The notes beneath the pieces are model-generated. The model worked only from the letters and a program-made list of their open reading frames with translations. It did not search any database and had not been told where the DNA came from. From contig JAMASS010000016.1 of the NCBI GenBank assembly GCA_024761205.1, positions 41,888-105,887 of the forward strand: a DNA stretch of 64,000 nt, written 5' to 3'. The translations under genes were made by a program, and so were the position numbers. Every line of letters starts with the position of its first letter. Position 1 is the first letter of the stretch. The stretch is from Limisphaerales bacterium. Lineage in GTDB: Bacteria > Verrucomicrobiota > Verrucomicrobiia > Limisphaerales > AAA164-E04. Below, piece by piece: positions 27,609 through 35,424 of the stretch.

Positions 27609-28547
27609 ATGACCAGGGGTTCAATTGACCAACTACTGTCCATGGCAGCACCGCAACCACCGCTAAGGCAAGTTGCCATTACTACCAGCCTCGAAGCTGA
27701 GGAAGCCGTCGCCGGGCTGCTAGAAGCTCTTTTTGAAACCACTCCTTCCACTTCAATTCGCCAGGGATCTCACGAAGCTGTTATCTCAGTCTTTACCCCC
27801 GCCGAGCGCGACAACGCGACTGATCTCAAACGGAAGATTCGCGAACAACTCGCCTACTTTGAGATCTGCGGATTGGATGTGGGCGATGCCACCATCCAGA
27901 TTCAACAGGTGAAACCACAAGACTGGTCCGAGAGCTGGAAGCGTCACTTTCACCCCATCGAAATCAACGATCGCCTCCTCATCAAACCACCCTGGAGCCG
28001 CAAACGAGCGAAGGGCCATCAAGCGGTGGTGATCCTCAACCCAGGCATGAGCTTTGGCACGGGAAACCATCCCACCACTCTCTTCTGTCTCCAACAAATC
28101 GCCGCCATCATCGACGCCAGTGAAACCCCATCATGCCTCGATATCGGAACCGGCTCCGGGATTCTGGCGATTGCAGCTGCCAAGTTGGGCTACACACCGA
28201 TCAGCGCCTTTGACAACGATCCTCAAGCCGTTGGAACGGCGAGGGCGAACGCAGCCTGTAACAACGTCAGCGGCCAAATTGACATCGCGCAGGCCAGCCT
28301 CGAGGATCTTACTCCACAGTCAAATCAGCAGTATTCAGCTGTTTGTGCCAATCTCACCCACGATTTACTCAAGAAGTATCACGAACCCATCACTGCTCAA
28401 CTCGCGCCCCGAGGGCGCCTCATTCTTGCCGGCATCCTCACGTCCCAATTCTCCGCCGTCCGCGCCTGCTTTGAATCGCGAGGGCTTAAATTAGTGAACT
28501 CCGAGGAACTCAATGAATGGAAATCCGCGTCGTTTAAGCAGAGCTAG
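27609..28547 (+). CDS. prmA: ribosomal protein L11 methyltransferase PrmA
   Basis: 312 residues. The N-terminal L11-recognition domain ('RQVAITTSLEAEEAVAGLLE') is followed by a class I SAM methyltransferase core: 'DWSESWKRHFHPIEINDRLL', 'GMSFGTGNHPTTLFCLQQIA', motif I 'CLDIGTGSGILAIAAAKLGY', and 'AVCANLTHDLLKKYHEPITA' (usual NI in place of NL). It trimethylates amino groups of L11 in the cytosol. The ORF-track ATG at 27609 sits immediately after GGGAGG, which is too close for normal use; ATG 27642 ('MAAPQPPLRQ') fits the family length better. Confidence 0.92.
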   Translation: MTRGSIDQLLSMAAPQPPLRQVAITTSLEAEEAVAGLLEALFETTPSTSIRQGSHEAVISVFTPAERDNATDLKRKIREQLAYFEICGLDVGDATIQIQQVKPQDWSESWKRHFHPIEINDRLLIKPPWSRKRAKGHQAVVILNPGMSFGTGNHPTTLFCLQQIAAIIDASETPSCLDIGTGSGILAIAAAKLGYTPISAFDNDPQAVGTARANAACNNVSGQIDIAQASLEDLTPQSNQQYSAVCANLTHDLLKKYHEPITAQLAPRGRLILAGILTSQFSAVRACFESRGLKLVNSEELNEWKSASFKQS

Positions 28548-28991
28548 ATGCCGTTGCACCGCGAAGAGAAGGCGGAATTCCGCATTCCCCACGTTTGCGC
28601 CTAGCGAGATGAATCTATTCGACCACCTCGAATGCCATTGACGATAGCGGCTCGACAGAGTCTCGCCCCACCTTAGAACCACCACATGGCTCGAACGTCT
28701 CCATTACAATCCATTGAACACCGAGATTGAATTCTGGTCAGAATCATGTAAGCTTTCGGTGTCAATCATATGACGAATCGAGTCGGCAGGGCATTCTTAT
28801 TCCCAAATATCGCGATCAGCGAACTGATGCTGCAGCCAGCATTAGCCCTCCGCTTTCGTCACTTTCGACTCTGGAAGAACTTAATATTCCTAATCAATGG
28901 CCCCACCACGGTCGCATCCCGGCAATTATCATTGCCGACCGGGGATCTGCCGACCGGGGGTCCATTCATTCCGATCAGAAAGGAAATCAGA
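28548..28991. other. intergenic, no gene recognised; contains a 15-bp tandem repeat
   Basis: The ORF at 28770-29153 extends far upstream of the credible small gene starting at 28992, but its upstream part has no protein character. At 28933-28962 the unit TGCCGACCGGGG(A/G)TC is repeated twice head to tail, just ahead of that small gene. Confidence 0.4.
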
Positions 28992-29153
28992 ATGACGAAA
29001 ACCCAAACAAACCTTCACGACGTCATCCGAAACTCCAAACATGGCTTCCATCAAATGGACGATCGCCCTGGAAAGCCCCAGAAGCATCGTTACGAGAGAC
29101 GCAAGATTCGAGAACTTTTGAAGAGTAAAGGCTTAGCAGAAGCGGACTCGTGA
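28992..29153 (+). CDS. small basic protein of unknown function
   Basis: 53 residues from ATG 28992, with AGGAAAT upstream as a possible ribosome binding site. It reads 'MTKTQTNLHDVIRNSKHGFH' then 'QMDDRPGKPQKHRYERRKIR' and 'ELLKSKGLAEADS'. It is rich in Lys/Arg/His with a probable C-terminal helix, so it could bind RNA or DNA, but no family is recognised. A textbook terminator 22 bases after the stop supports it as a real single-gene unit. The ORF-track start at 28770 is rejected because the upstream part lacks protein-like composition. Confidence 0.6.
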   Translation: MTKTQTNLHDVIRNSKHGFHQMDDRPGKPQKHRYERRKIRELLKSKGLAEADS

Positions 29154-29174
29154 TGGCTTCGCAGAGATTTTGAA

Positions 29175-29207
29175 AACCGCCTCGCTCGAGGCGGTTTTTT
29201 TATTTTC
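29175..29207 (+). terminator. Rho-independent terminator
   Basis: AACCGCCTC-GCTC-GAGGCGGTT forms a 9-bp stem with a GCTC tetraloop, followed directly by a T-rich run (TTTTTTTATTTT). It terminates the small basic protein gene. Confidence 0.92.
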
Positions 29208-29303
29208 AAGTCCCCCGAATAAAAACCCAGCGCAACAGCAAAAGTCACACCCTCATATCGAAGAGAAAAGTGAGAAGCATGTGATCCGACTCACATTCGG
29301 CTG

Positions 29304-29774
29304 CTACTGACAGGCCGGGCAGATGCCGAAGAATTCCAGCTTATGAGTGACCTGTTGATACCCGCTGGCAATTGCGATTTGCTCTTCAAATTCACTTGGA
29401 AAACACTCGTCAATCTCGACAATCTTCGAACATTCACGGCAAATCAAGTGGTGATGGTGATCATCCCGACCATCCGCAACCAGTTCGAATCGCGCACTCC
29501 CATCGCCAAAGTCAAATCGCTTCACCATCCCCATATCCTCTAACATGCGCATCGAACGGTAAATCGTCGCCAAATCGCAGCCGGCACCGAGGGCCTCATA
29601 CACTTCCTTGTTGGTCATGGGATGGGGATGATTCCGCAAGAGATCCAGAATCCGCTTACGCGGTCCCGTGATCTTCCGGTCTCGACTCCTCAATCGATCC
29701 GTCAACGACGATAGATCTTGCTTCGGATATTCGTGGCCATGCGTCACGTCATCTACCGTCCCCCCTATGCCCAA
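29304..29774 (-). CDS. Fur-family metalloregulator (Fur/Zur/PerR-like)
   Basis: 156 residues. The winged HTH lies at about 30-95 ('RDRKITGPRKRILDLLRNHP', 'TNKEVYEALGAGCDLATIYR', 'SMRMLEDMGMVKRFDFGDGS'). The metal-binding and dimer part has 'DDHHHHLICRECSKIVEIDE' and a C-terminal 'CPACQ', giving the two CxxC pairs of the structural zinc site. The start is TTG at 29774 or a downstream GTG; no in-frame ATG is near. It represses metal-uptake or oxidative-stress genes when metal-loaded. No metal-uptake gene is adjacent, so iron, zinc or peroxide sensing cannot be told apart. Confidence 0.9.
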   Translation of the reverse strand: MGIGGTVDDVTHGHEYPKQDLSSLTDRLRSRDRKITGPRKRILDLLRNHPHPMTNKEVYEALGAGCDLATIYRSMRMLEDMGMVKRFDFGDGSARFELVADGRDDHHHHLICRECSKIVEIDECFPSEFEEQIAIASGYQQVTHKLEFFGICPACQ

Positions 29775-30153
29775 CGGCAGAATCCCATAACCCGCAAGTC
29801 GTCATTGGAAACGGCTAGGCGCATCTCAAATATTGAACGCTCCGACCAATCGAAAAAACACAGGCAAAACCGTTGAGGATTGACTGCCCCCATTCCTGAA
29901 TCTCCGCAAGAAACACATAAACAAAAGACACACCCTAGCACGCTTACAAAGAGAGACGAGACAGATTCCCACTACACAATCTCTGATGGAGCTTACACCA
30001 ATCCCCAAAAACGCCTCAAGGCAAACGCGGTTTGAGAGGACTCTCGCCCCACCTTTACGCGAGCTTCTCCTCTCGGGAAACTCTGATTAGATAACCGGAA
30101 ACTCGGCTTTTCTCTGGAAAAATCACCGAAAACAACAAAGTGCATGGATTAAA
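29775..30153. other. intergenic, nothing recognised
   Basis: About 380 bases between the start of the Fur-family gene and the end of glyQS, both on the minus strand. It should contain the fur promoter. No ORF with protein character, no tRNA and no strong T-run terminator were seen. Confidence 0.45.
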
Positions 30154-31590
30154 TCAGAGGTTCCCTAGCAACGGCAAGATATCTTTGGTGGCCACTCGAC
30201 TCTGCTCAGTGGTATCTCGCTCCCTTAGCGTCACCGTGTCTTTCATCTCCAACGACCCGCCATCGCCTATGGTATCGAAATCCACTGTAATGCAATACGG
30301 CGTCCCAGCCTCGTCTTGCCGGGCGTAGCGCTTACCGATCGATCCGGTCTCATCATAGACGGCTGCGAATCGAGTCTTCAGCGAGTCATAGATATCCTTC
30401 GCCTTGGCAACAAGTTCCGGTTTGTTCTTCTGCAACGGAAAAACGCCAACCTTGATAGGAGCAATCCGCGGATGAAACTTCATCACGACCCGCTTCTCCA
30501 ACTCGCCTTTCGCATTCGGAATCATCTCTTCGCTATAGGCATTGCATAGGAGAGCGAGAACCAAGCGATCGACCCCGGCACTAGGTTCAATCACATGCGG
30601 CACGTATTTCGCCTTAGCATCGGCATCGAAGTATTCCATGGACTTCCCGCTGTGCTCCTGATGTTTACCCAAATCGTAATCCCCGCGCGCCGAGATGCCT
30701 TCCAGTTCCTGCACCCCAAAAGGAAATCGGTACATGATATCGACAGTCGCTCGCGCGTAGTGAGCAAGCTCATCGCCCTCTTGCCAATACAACTCCAACG
30801 AATCAGCGGGCAACCCAATACTCTCGTACCAACTCAACCGCTGTTGAATCCAATATTGATGCCACTGTTTCCATCCCCAGTTTGACAACGGTGTCTTGAC
30901 ATCGGCATCATCAACCGGTAGGGCACCCTCAGCTTGGGCGATCTCATCGGGTTTGATAAAAAACTCGAGTTCCATCTGCTCAAACTCCCGCGAGCGGAAG
31001 GTATAGTTTCGAGGATTGATCTCGTTGCGAAAAGCCTTACCGATTTGGCAAATTCCAAACGGAACTTTCTGACGAGAGACATCCAGCACATTCTTAAACT
31101 GAGCAAAGATCGCCTGAGCCGTTTCCGGTCGCAAATAGGCCACATTCTCCTCGGATTCAACCGGCCCCACATAGGTCTTGAACATCAGGTTGAAGGCCCG
31201 GGGTTCGGTTTTCTCCGCCTCGCACTGAGCAACCATTTTGCTCGGCTTATCGGGACAAGACGTCGACTCCAATTGATCGGCCCGAAATCGTCCTTGGCAC
31301 CTCTTACAATCGACCATTGGATCACTAAAAGTCGACATATGTCCGCTAGCCTCCCAAACCTTGGGATGCAAAATGATGGTGGCGTCTAACCCGACCACAT
31401 CCTCGCGATCACGCGTCATACCCTGCCACCAGCAATCTTTAACATTGCGCTTCAGCTCCGCTCCGAGGGGGCCGTAGTCCCAAAAGCCATTGATCCCGCC
31501 ATAAATTTCGGAGGACTGGAAGATGAATCCACGGCGCTTGCACATGGACACGAGCTTTTCCATTAATTCGCTGCCCCTTGATTCAGACAT
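30154..31590 (-). CDS. glyQS: glycine--tRNA ligase, single-chain class II type
   Basis: 478 residues from ATG 31590 ('MSESRGSELMEKLVSMCKRR'); the ORF-track start is a TTG seven codons earlier. It charges tRNA-Gly with glycine. Class II motifs are clear: motif 1 region 'YGGINGFWDYGPLGAELKRN', motif 2 'GICQIGKAFRNEINPRNYTF' then 'RSREFEQMELEFF', motif 3 'EPSAGVDRLVLALLCNAY', and a C-terminal anticodon-binding domain ending 'LRERDTTEQSRVATKDILPL'. It is the alpha2 form found in many PVC bacteria, not the alpha2-beta2 GlyQ/GlyS pair. Confidence 0.96.
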   Translation of the reverse strand: MSESRGSELMEKLVSMCKRRGFIFQSSEIYGGINGFWDYGPLGAELKRNVKDCWWQGMTRDREDVVGLDATIILHPKVWEASGHMSTFSDPMVDCKRCQGRFRADQLESTSCPDKPSKMVAQCEAEKTEPRAFNLMFKTYVGPVESEENVAYLRPETAQAIFAQFKNVLDVSRQKVPFGICQIGKAFRNEINPRNYTFRSREFEQMELEFFIKPDEIAQAEGALPVDDADVKTPLSNWGWKQWHQYWIQQRLSWYESIGLPADSLELYWQEGDELAHYARATVDIMYRFPFGVQELEGISARGDYDLGKHQEHSGKSMEYFDADAKAKYVPHVIEPSAGVDRLVLALLCNAYSEEMIPNAKGELEKRVVMKFHPRIAPIKVGVFPLQKNKPELVAKAKDIYDSLKTRFAAVYDETGSIGKRYARQDEAGTPYCITVDFDTIGDGGSLEMKDTVTLRERDTTEQSRVATKDILPLLGNL

Positions 31591-31735
31591 AAGCGCGGGA
31601 GTTTTCGACAAGGCATTGCCAATGTCAAGCAGGTGGATTTGGATCCTAACTAACCAAAAAGTGAACTCAATCCGCTACGCGAAGTGCGTTCGCGTCTTTC
31701 TTGGACGATCAGATTTCGGCGGCACAACCGCTCCA

Positions 31736-32218
31736 CTAACAACTTGTTGGGACCTCTTGGAGAACCTCGACACAGTGAGGAATGGCGCCGATAACAAAGC
31801 CGAGACACGCCATCGCCCCCTTCGGCTTGCCTGGCAGACAAATCACCAGGGCCTTATCCACAGCAACTGCCAAGCCTCGAGAAAGAATAGCATTCGGTGT
31901 GATCTTCATGGATTCCATTCGCATCACTTCACCGAATCCCGGCAACTCACGCTCGGCAATCTCGCGGACCGCTTCCGGCGTGACGTCTCGCGCGGCAACA
32001 CCGGTGCCACCCGTTGTCAACACCAGATTGCATCCTTGGCGGATCATCTCTCGGATCGCACGCTGGATCTCACGTTTCTCGTCAGCAACAAGCGTATCCC
32101 CTCCGACCGTCCAGCCATAGCCTTCCGCGGCTTCCTGCAAAGCGGGTCCACCAAGATCATCATAGAGCCCCTGTGAAGCGCGGTCAGATATCGTAACAAT
32201 CCCTACATTTAACTGCAT
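31736..32218 (-). CDS. mogA: molybdopterin adenylyltransferase MogA/MoaB family
   Basis: 160 residues from ATG 32218 ('MQLNVGIVTISDRASQGLYD'); the ORF-track start 16 codons upstream adds residues outside the family. It adenylates molybdopterin before molybdenum insertion. Family motifs are 'GIVTISDRASQG', 'LVLTTGGTGVAARDVTPEAV', 'PGFGEVMRMESMKITPNAIL', 'SRGLAVAVDKALVICLPGKP' and 'KGAMACLGFVIGAIPHCVEV'. It is minus strand, 145 bases upstream of glyQS. No other molybdenum cofactor gene is in the window. Confidence 0.93.
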   Translation of the reverse strand: MQLNVGIVTISDRASQGLYDDLGGPALQEAAEGYGWTVGGDTLVADEKREIQRAIREMIRQGCNLVLTTGGTGVAARDVTPEAVREIAERELPGFGEVMRMESMKITPNAILSRGLAVAVDKALVICLPGKPKGAMACLGFVIGAIPHCVEVLQEVPTSC

Positions 32219-32515
32219 CGCCAAATTATGATCCCACTCCTCAAGTGATGTAAATAGGGAATGCATTCGGCAGAGGAAAAGAGAGCAAAGCCATTATCTT
32301 CAGCCAAGCCCAGTTAAAGTCCACACCTTTACCATGTCCCCTGCGAACCCATGAAACGAACTGTGCAAATCCTCGCTTGATGATGAATTGCCTATCATAA
32401 CCAAAGGGACAGCTTCGCTCTCGCACTCTCAAAACGGTCGCCGGTCCGACAGGTCGTGAGGAGATGAACACCACGCAGACCGCGATCTCCGTCCGACAGC
32501 TGCTAGCGTCAGAAT

Positions 32516-32926
32516 TCAAGAACGGAATGATAAATTATGGGATTGGAGAGACTTCGGCGCCGAGGGGAAGCTGCATCTTGCCTGGAGCCGCGGGGCCGCA
32601 GGCGCGTCCGGTCGCCCCTCTAATATGTCCGGCACACTCAGGAGTTGCAGGCGCAACCTGGCAACGCGCTTGATGGCGTGTATGGCGATGTCGCTTCTGA
32701 TCCAGCGGCGTTTCAACCTATGCGCCGCCTCCAAAGTAGTGGCGCACCCACAAAACGGGTCGGACACCACATCACCCTCATTCGAGCTCGCCTTGATGAT
32801 GCGCTCCAGTAAGGCCACGGGCTTCTGCGTGGGATAGCCGAGGCGTTCTTTAGATATATTGATAATGGCTTTTATATCATTCCATATATCTTTAAACATC
32901 TGCAAAATAGCGCCCTTGTTCATCAA
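32516..32926 (-). pseudogene. DNA methyltransferase (N4/N6 type) C-terminal remnant
   Basis: The minus strand keeps a coherent 90-residue piece: 'WNDIKAIINISKERLGYPTQ' and 'KPVALLERIIKASSNEGDVV', then motif I 'SDPFCGCATTLEAAHRLKRR' (usually DPFCGCGT) and 'SDIAIHAIKRVARLRL'. This is the end of a beta-class DNA methyltransferase, in which YPTQKP precedes the SAM-binding motif. The catalytic N-terminal half is missing, and after 'RLRLQ' the sequence leaves the family. It is a broken relic of a second modification gene, unrelated to the one at 13.7 kb. Confidence 0.7.
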
Positions 32927-32939
32927 CCTGTTCGCTAAA

Positions 32940-33332
32940 TCCTGTGCCCGAAGATGGCGTTCATCATCACCTGATTTCCGAGCCCGGCCTAGCCGTTGGT
33001 TCCCGTGGCATTGTAGATCTCCATCATCGGCGCTAGCGAAGGATGGAACTGCACAAATCCATTTCCGTAATCAACGGCCTCACTCTCGGGAATGAAGAAG
33101 GTCGGACGGTTTCTGAGATTGTAGTCGGAATCATCGAGCGGGATGACGGTGCTAATCCCATCGTCCCTCCTTCCTGAAAGATGAAAATCATCTTCTTGTT
33201 CAACGCCGTCGCAGCCTGCACTCGACGTTGAGAAGACCTAGGGGTGGCCAAGTTGACTCCAATGGCGCCCTGGCCGAGTCCGGATTTTTGGAGGAAGTTT
33301 CGTCGTGAGATATTTATACCGATGAGATTCAT
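32940..33332 (-). pseudogene. DUF1501-family N-terminal remnant
   Basis: It starts 'MNLIGINISRRNFLQKSGLG' (twin-arginine signal), then 'NKKMIFIFQEGG'. After a frame change it continues 'IPLDDSDYNLRNRPTFFIPE', 'SEAVDYGNGFVQFHPSLAPM' and 'MEIYNATGTNG', which is the normal DUF1501 order. It then decays. The intact homologue in this window is at 50487-51983. Confidence 0.65.
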
Positions 33333-33429
33333 AAGATGGCTATTGGAATTGCAGACTCGGCGCCGAGAGAATGAGATTGATAAGACCGCCGACCCGCTCG
33401 AAGTAATCGGATCGAATCAGTCAAAACAG

Positions 33430-34340
33430 GAATGAGTTGCCGGCCGGTTTGGTATTGGTGAACCGCACGAACACATTCCGCTCAGCCTTGGTCAGCTCGC
33501 CGGCAAAGAGCAGCTCATTCCAAAACACGTACAGTGCTATTCACGTATTCGATGGAGGTTCTGACTTTCGCCTGATAGTCGGCATCCGACCAGAAGTAAT
33601 TGTTAGCCGCGAGGTCAGAAGATCGTCCGTCCGCAGGACTGTTGCGATGTTCCCCGCCGGTTTAGTGGTGGAATCCAAGCGGCGATTGCGTCGCCCATAG
33701 GCCACAGCAATTTAGGATCGGCAGTGCGTTCGTGATCGGCCATTGAATTGATTACCGTCAGCGCATCCAGCACGTCCTCGGTGCCTTGGCAATCGCCTGG
33801 AATCCGGATCTCGTAGGATGTTCCCTCAAAGATCACTTTTTCCGTGTAGTCGTGATCCTCGAGATTAAACCGGAAGGTCCAGATGCCGTTGGGATCGTTC
33901 TCTCCTGCTCTCCGGGCCGGGTGATCGCGTCACTAGGCGAGCGTCAACATAGAAATTGGTGTCTCTGAGGTCAGAATTGTGGGTCTGCACGGACAAGACG
34001 TTGACCTCGAAAACGGGCCGAAGCCGTCTAATGTGCAGGCTAATATCAATGAGCAGCTCCGTTGGGCCGGTGACCAGGTGCTTTTGAGCCGCCGTCACGC
34101 GATGCTCAGGTATCCGCCCCGCCTTCTGCATGCTCTTGCTTCGGCCGAGTTCCAACCTATCAAGGAAGGAGACATAGCCATCGTCGTAGTCAATCGCCAG
34201 GAGCAAGTTCTCGATCCGATTAAGTTGTTCCCCGAGAACCAAAAACTCGCAGCCATCCTGGACATAGCTTTCCAGTATAATTCATGCGAATTCCTCAGCC
34301 AAATAACGGATCTGAATACTGCCGGGGATTCGAATCAGTG
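33430..34340 (-). pseudogene. DUF1800-like remnant upstream of the DUF1501 relic
   Basis: Pieces in changing minus-strand frames include 'FRFNLEDHDYTEKVIFEGTS' then 'YEIRIPGDCQGTEDVLDALT', and at the end 'FWNELLFAGELTKAERNVFV' and 'RFTNTKPAGNSFLF'. The first resembles DUF1800 ('HDxGEKTILGxTxxxxxGxxDGxxALDLI'). DUF1800 and DUF1501 genes form common tandem pairs in this phylum, which supports the call. The portion above 33.9 kb ('LLLAIDYDDGYVSFLDRLEL') is less certain. Confidence 0.45.
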
Positions 34341-34342
34341 AT

Positions 34343-34835
34343 CTCTGAGTTCGAGAGTTTCTGATATCATTCGAGAGATGGAAATCAGTCGATCCGTCCT
34401 CCAATTGATCAGCTGCCCAGCAGGTCCGCCTCTCAACCTAGTTTCGCCCGATCTGTTTCTGTGTCCCGTTTGCTCAGGCTCTAATCCTGCTCTCAGCAGA
34501 TTTATTGTTAAGGCCCGGCGTGGACACAATCACTTTTCGTCAAGGATCACGGGTTACCAGAATCTGCTTTTGAGAAAGCGATGCTTCTAAGGGATTTTGT
34601 TGCTTTGAAAAGAACAGAACGGTTTGTTAATTGACGTTATGCGAAAACAAAATGCAAAGGAATAAATATATTCAGGGGCAACAACAGAAGTCCAGAACCT
34701 CCGGTCCGACCTGGCCCGTTGATTCAGCGTTAGCGGCCGCCATGGAGTTGTGCTCAGCACCCGCTTCGGCATCATCAAGTCGCCTTCCCTTTTCCTCGTG
34801 CCTGAACCCCTCGTCAAAAAAAACTTAAAAACCTG
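34343..34835. other. intergenic, no convincing gene
   Basis: A 70-codon plus-strand ORF at 34378 ('MEISRSVLQLISCPAGPPLN', with a CPVC pair) might be a worn zinc-ribbon or Trm112-like fragment, but support is weak. The rest is featureless up to the operator-promoter at 34838. Confidence 0.35.
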
Positions 34836-34837
34836 CT

Positions 34838-34864
34838 TTGATAACAGACCGGTCTGTCTAATAC
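34838..34864 (+). promoter_or_regulatory. promoter with palindromic TetR-type operator in the spacer
   Basis: TTGATA (34838-34843) and TAATAC (34859-34864) form a -35/-10 pair with a 15-bp spacer. Positions 34844-34857 are a perfect 14-bp palindrome ACAGACCGGTCTGT, the shape bound by TetR-family repressors. A repressor on this site would block the promoter of the YHS gene that starts 49 bases later. No tetR gene is in the window. Confidence 0.6.
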
Positions 34865-34912
34865 GCTCTCGGTTCGTAAGAAAACCGTTAATGACAACAA
34901 TAATCATCAGCT

Positions 34913-35368
34913 ATGAAAAACATCATTATCAAAATGTTCGTTTTGTCTGCCTTATTCGTCGTCTCGCAACAATCCCTCCAAGCGGCTAACCCAATCAGCA
35001 TCACCTTTTTTGGCAGCAAGGCAATCGGCGGCTATGACGCCGTGGCCTATCACACGGCAAAGAAGGCCATTGCCGGGAACAAAAAATTCGCCACGACTTG
35101 GAAGGGAGCGAATTGGTTTTTCTTTTCGGCGAAAAATCTCCAGACCTTCCTTGCTGAGCCGACAAAATATGCTCCGCAATATGGTGGCTACTGTGCCTGG
35201 GCGGCGGCAGACAATCGGTTAGTGAAGGCGGACCCAAAGATCTTTGATCTTCACGAGGGAAAACTCTACCTCAATTACAACAAGAAGACGCAACGCGATT
35301 GGAACGTCGACCGCCAAGGTATGATTACCCGAGGTGACCGGAACTATCCGAAGTTAATCGCCAAGTAG
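34913..35368 (+). CDS. exported YHS-domain protein
   Basis: 151 residues with a signal peptide ('MFVLSALFVVSQQSLQA'). The YHS-like domain spans about 30-110: 'FFGSKAIGGYDAVAYHTAKK', 'TTWKGANWFFFSAKNLQTFL', 'AEPTKYAPQYGGYCAWAAAD'. The YHS fold is linked to metal or heme handling in several proteins; the function of these stand-alone exported forms is not settled. The gene lies 56 bases before the TVP38-oxidoreductase fusion on the same strand, so both probably answer to the operator-promoter at 34838-34864. Confidence 0.88.
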   Translation: MKNIIIKMFVLSALFVVSQQSLQAANPISITFFGSKAIGGYDAVAYHTAKKAIAGNKKFATTWKGANWFFFSAKNLQTFLAEPTKYAPQYGGYCAWAAADNRLVKADPKIFDLHEGKLYLNYNKKTQRDWNVDRQGMITRGDRNYPKLIAK

Positions 35369-35424
35369 TCGGTGACGGCGTAAAAGGAGACAAGGTTTCC
35401 AACAACCCATTCCTAGCATTTTCC

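Noticed and set aside
28933-28962. Tandem 15-bp repeat as a CRISPR-like array
   Set aside because: Only two head-to-tail units with no spacers; no CRISPR array or cas gene was seen anywhere in the window.
34378-34590. 70-residue ORF with a CPVC motif as a zinc protein
   Set aside because: Only one Cys pair is present and the rest lacks family character; too weak to call.
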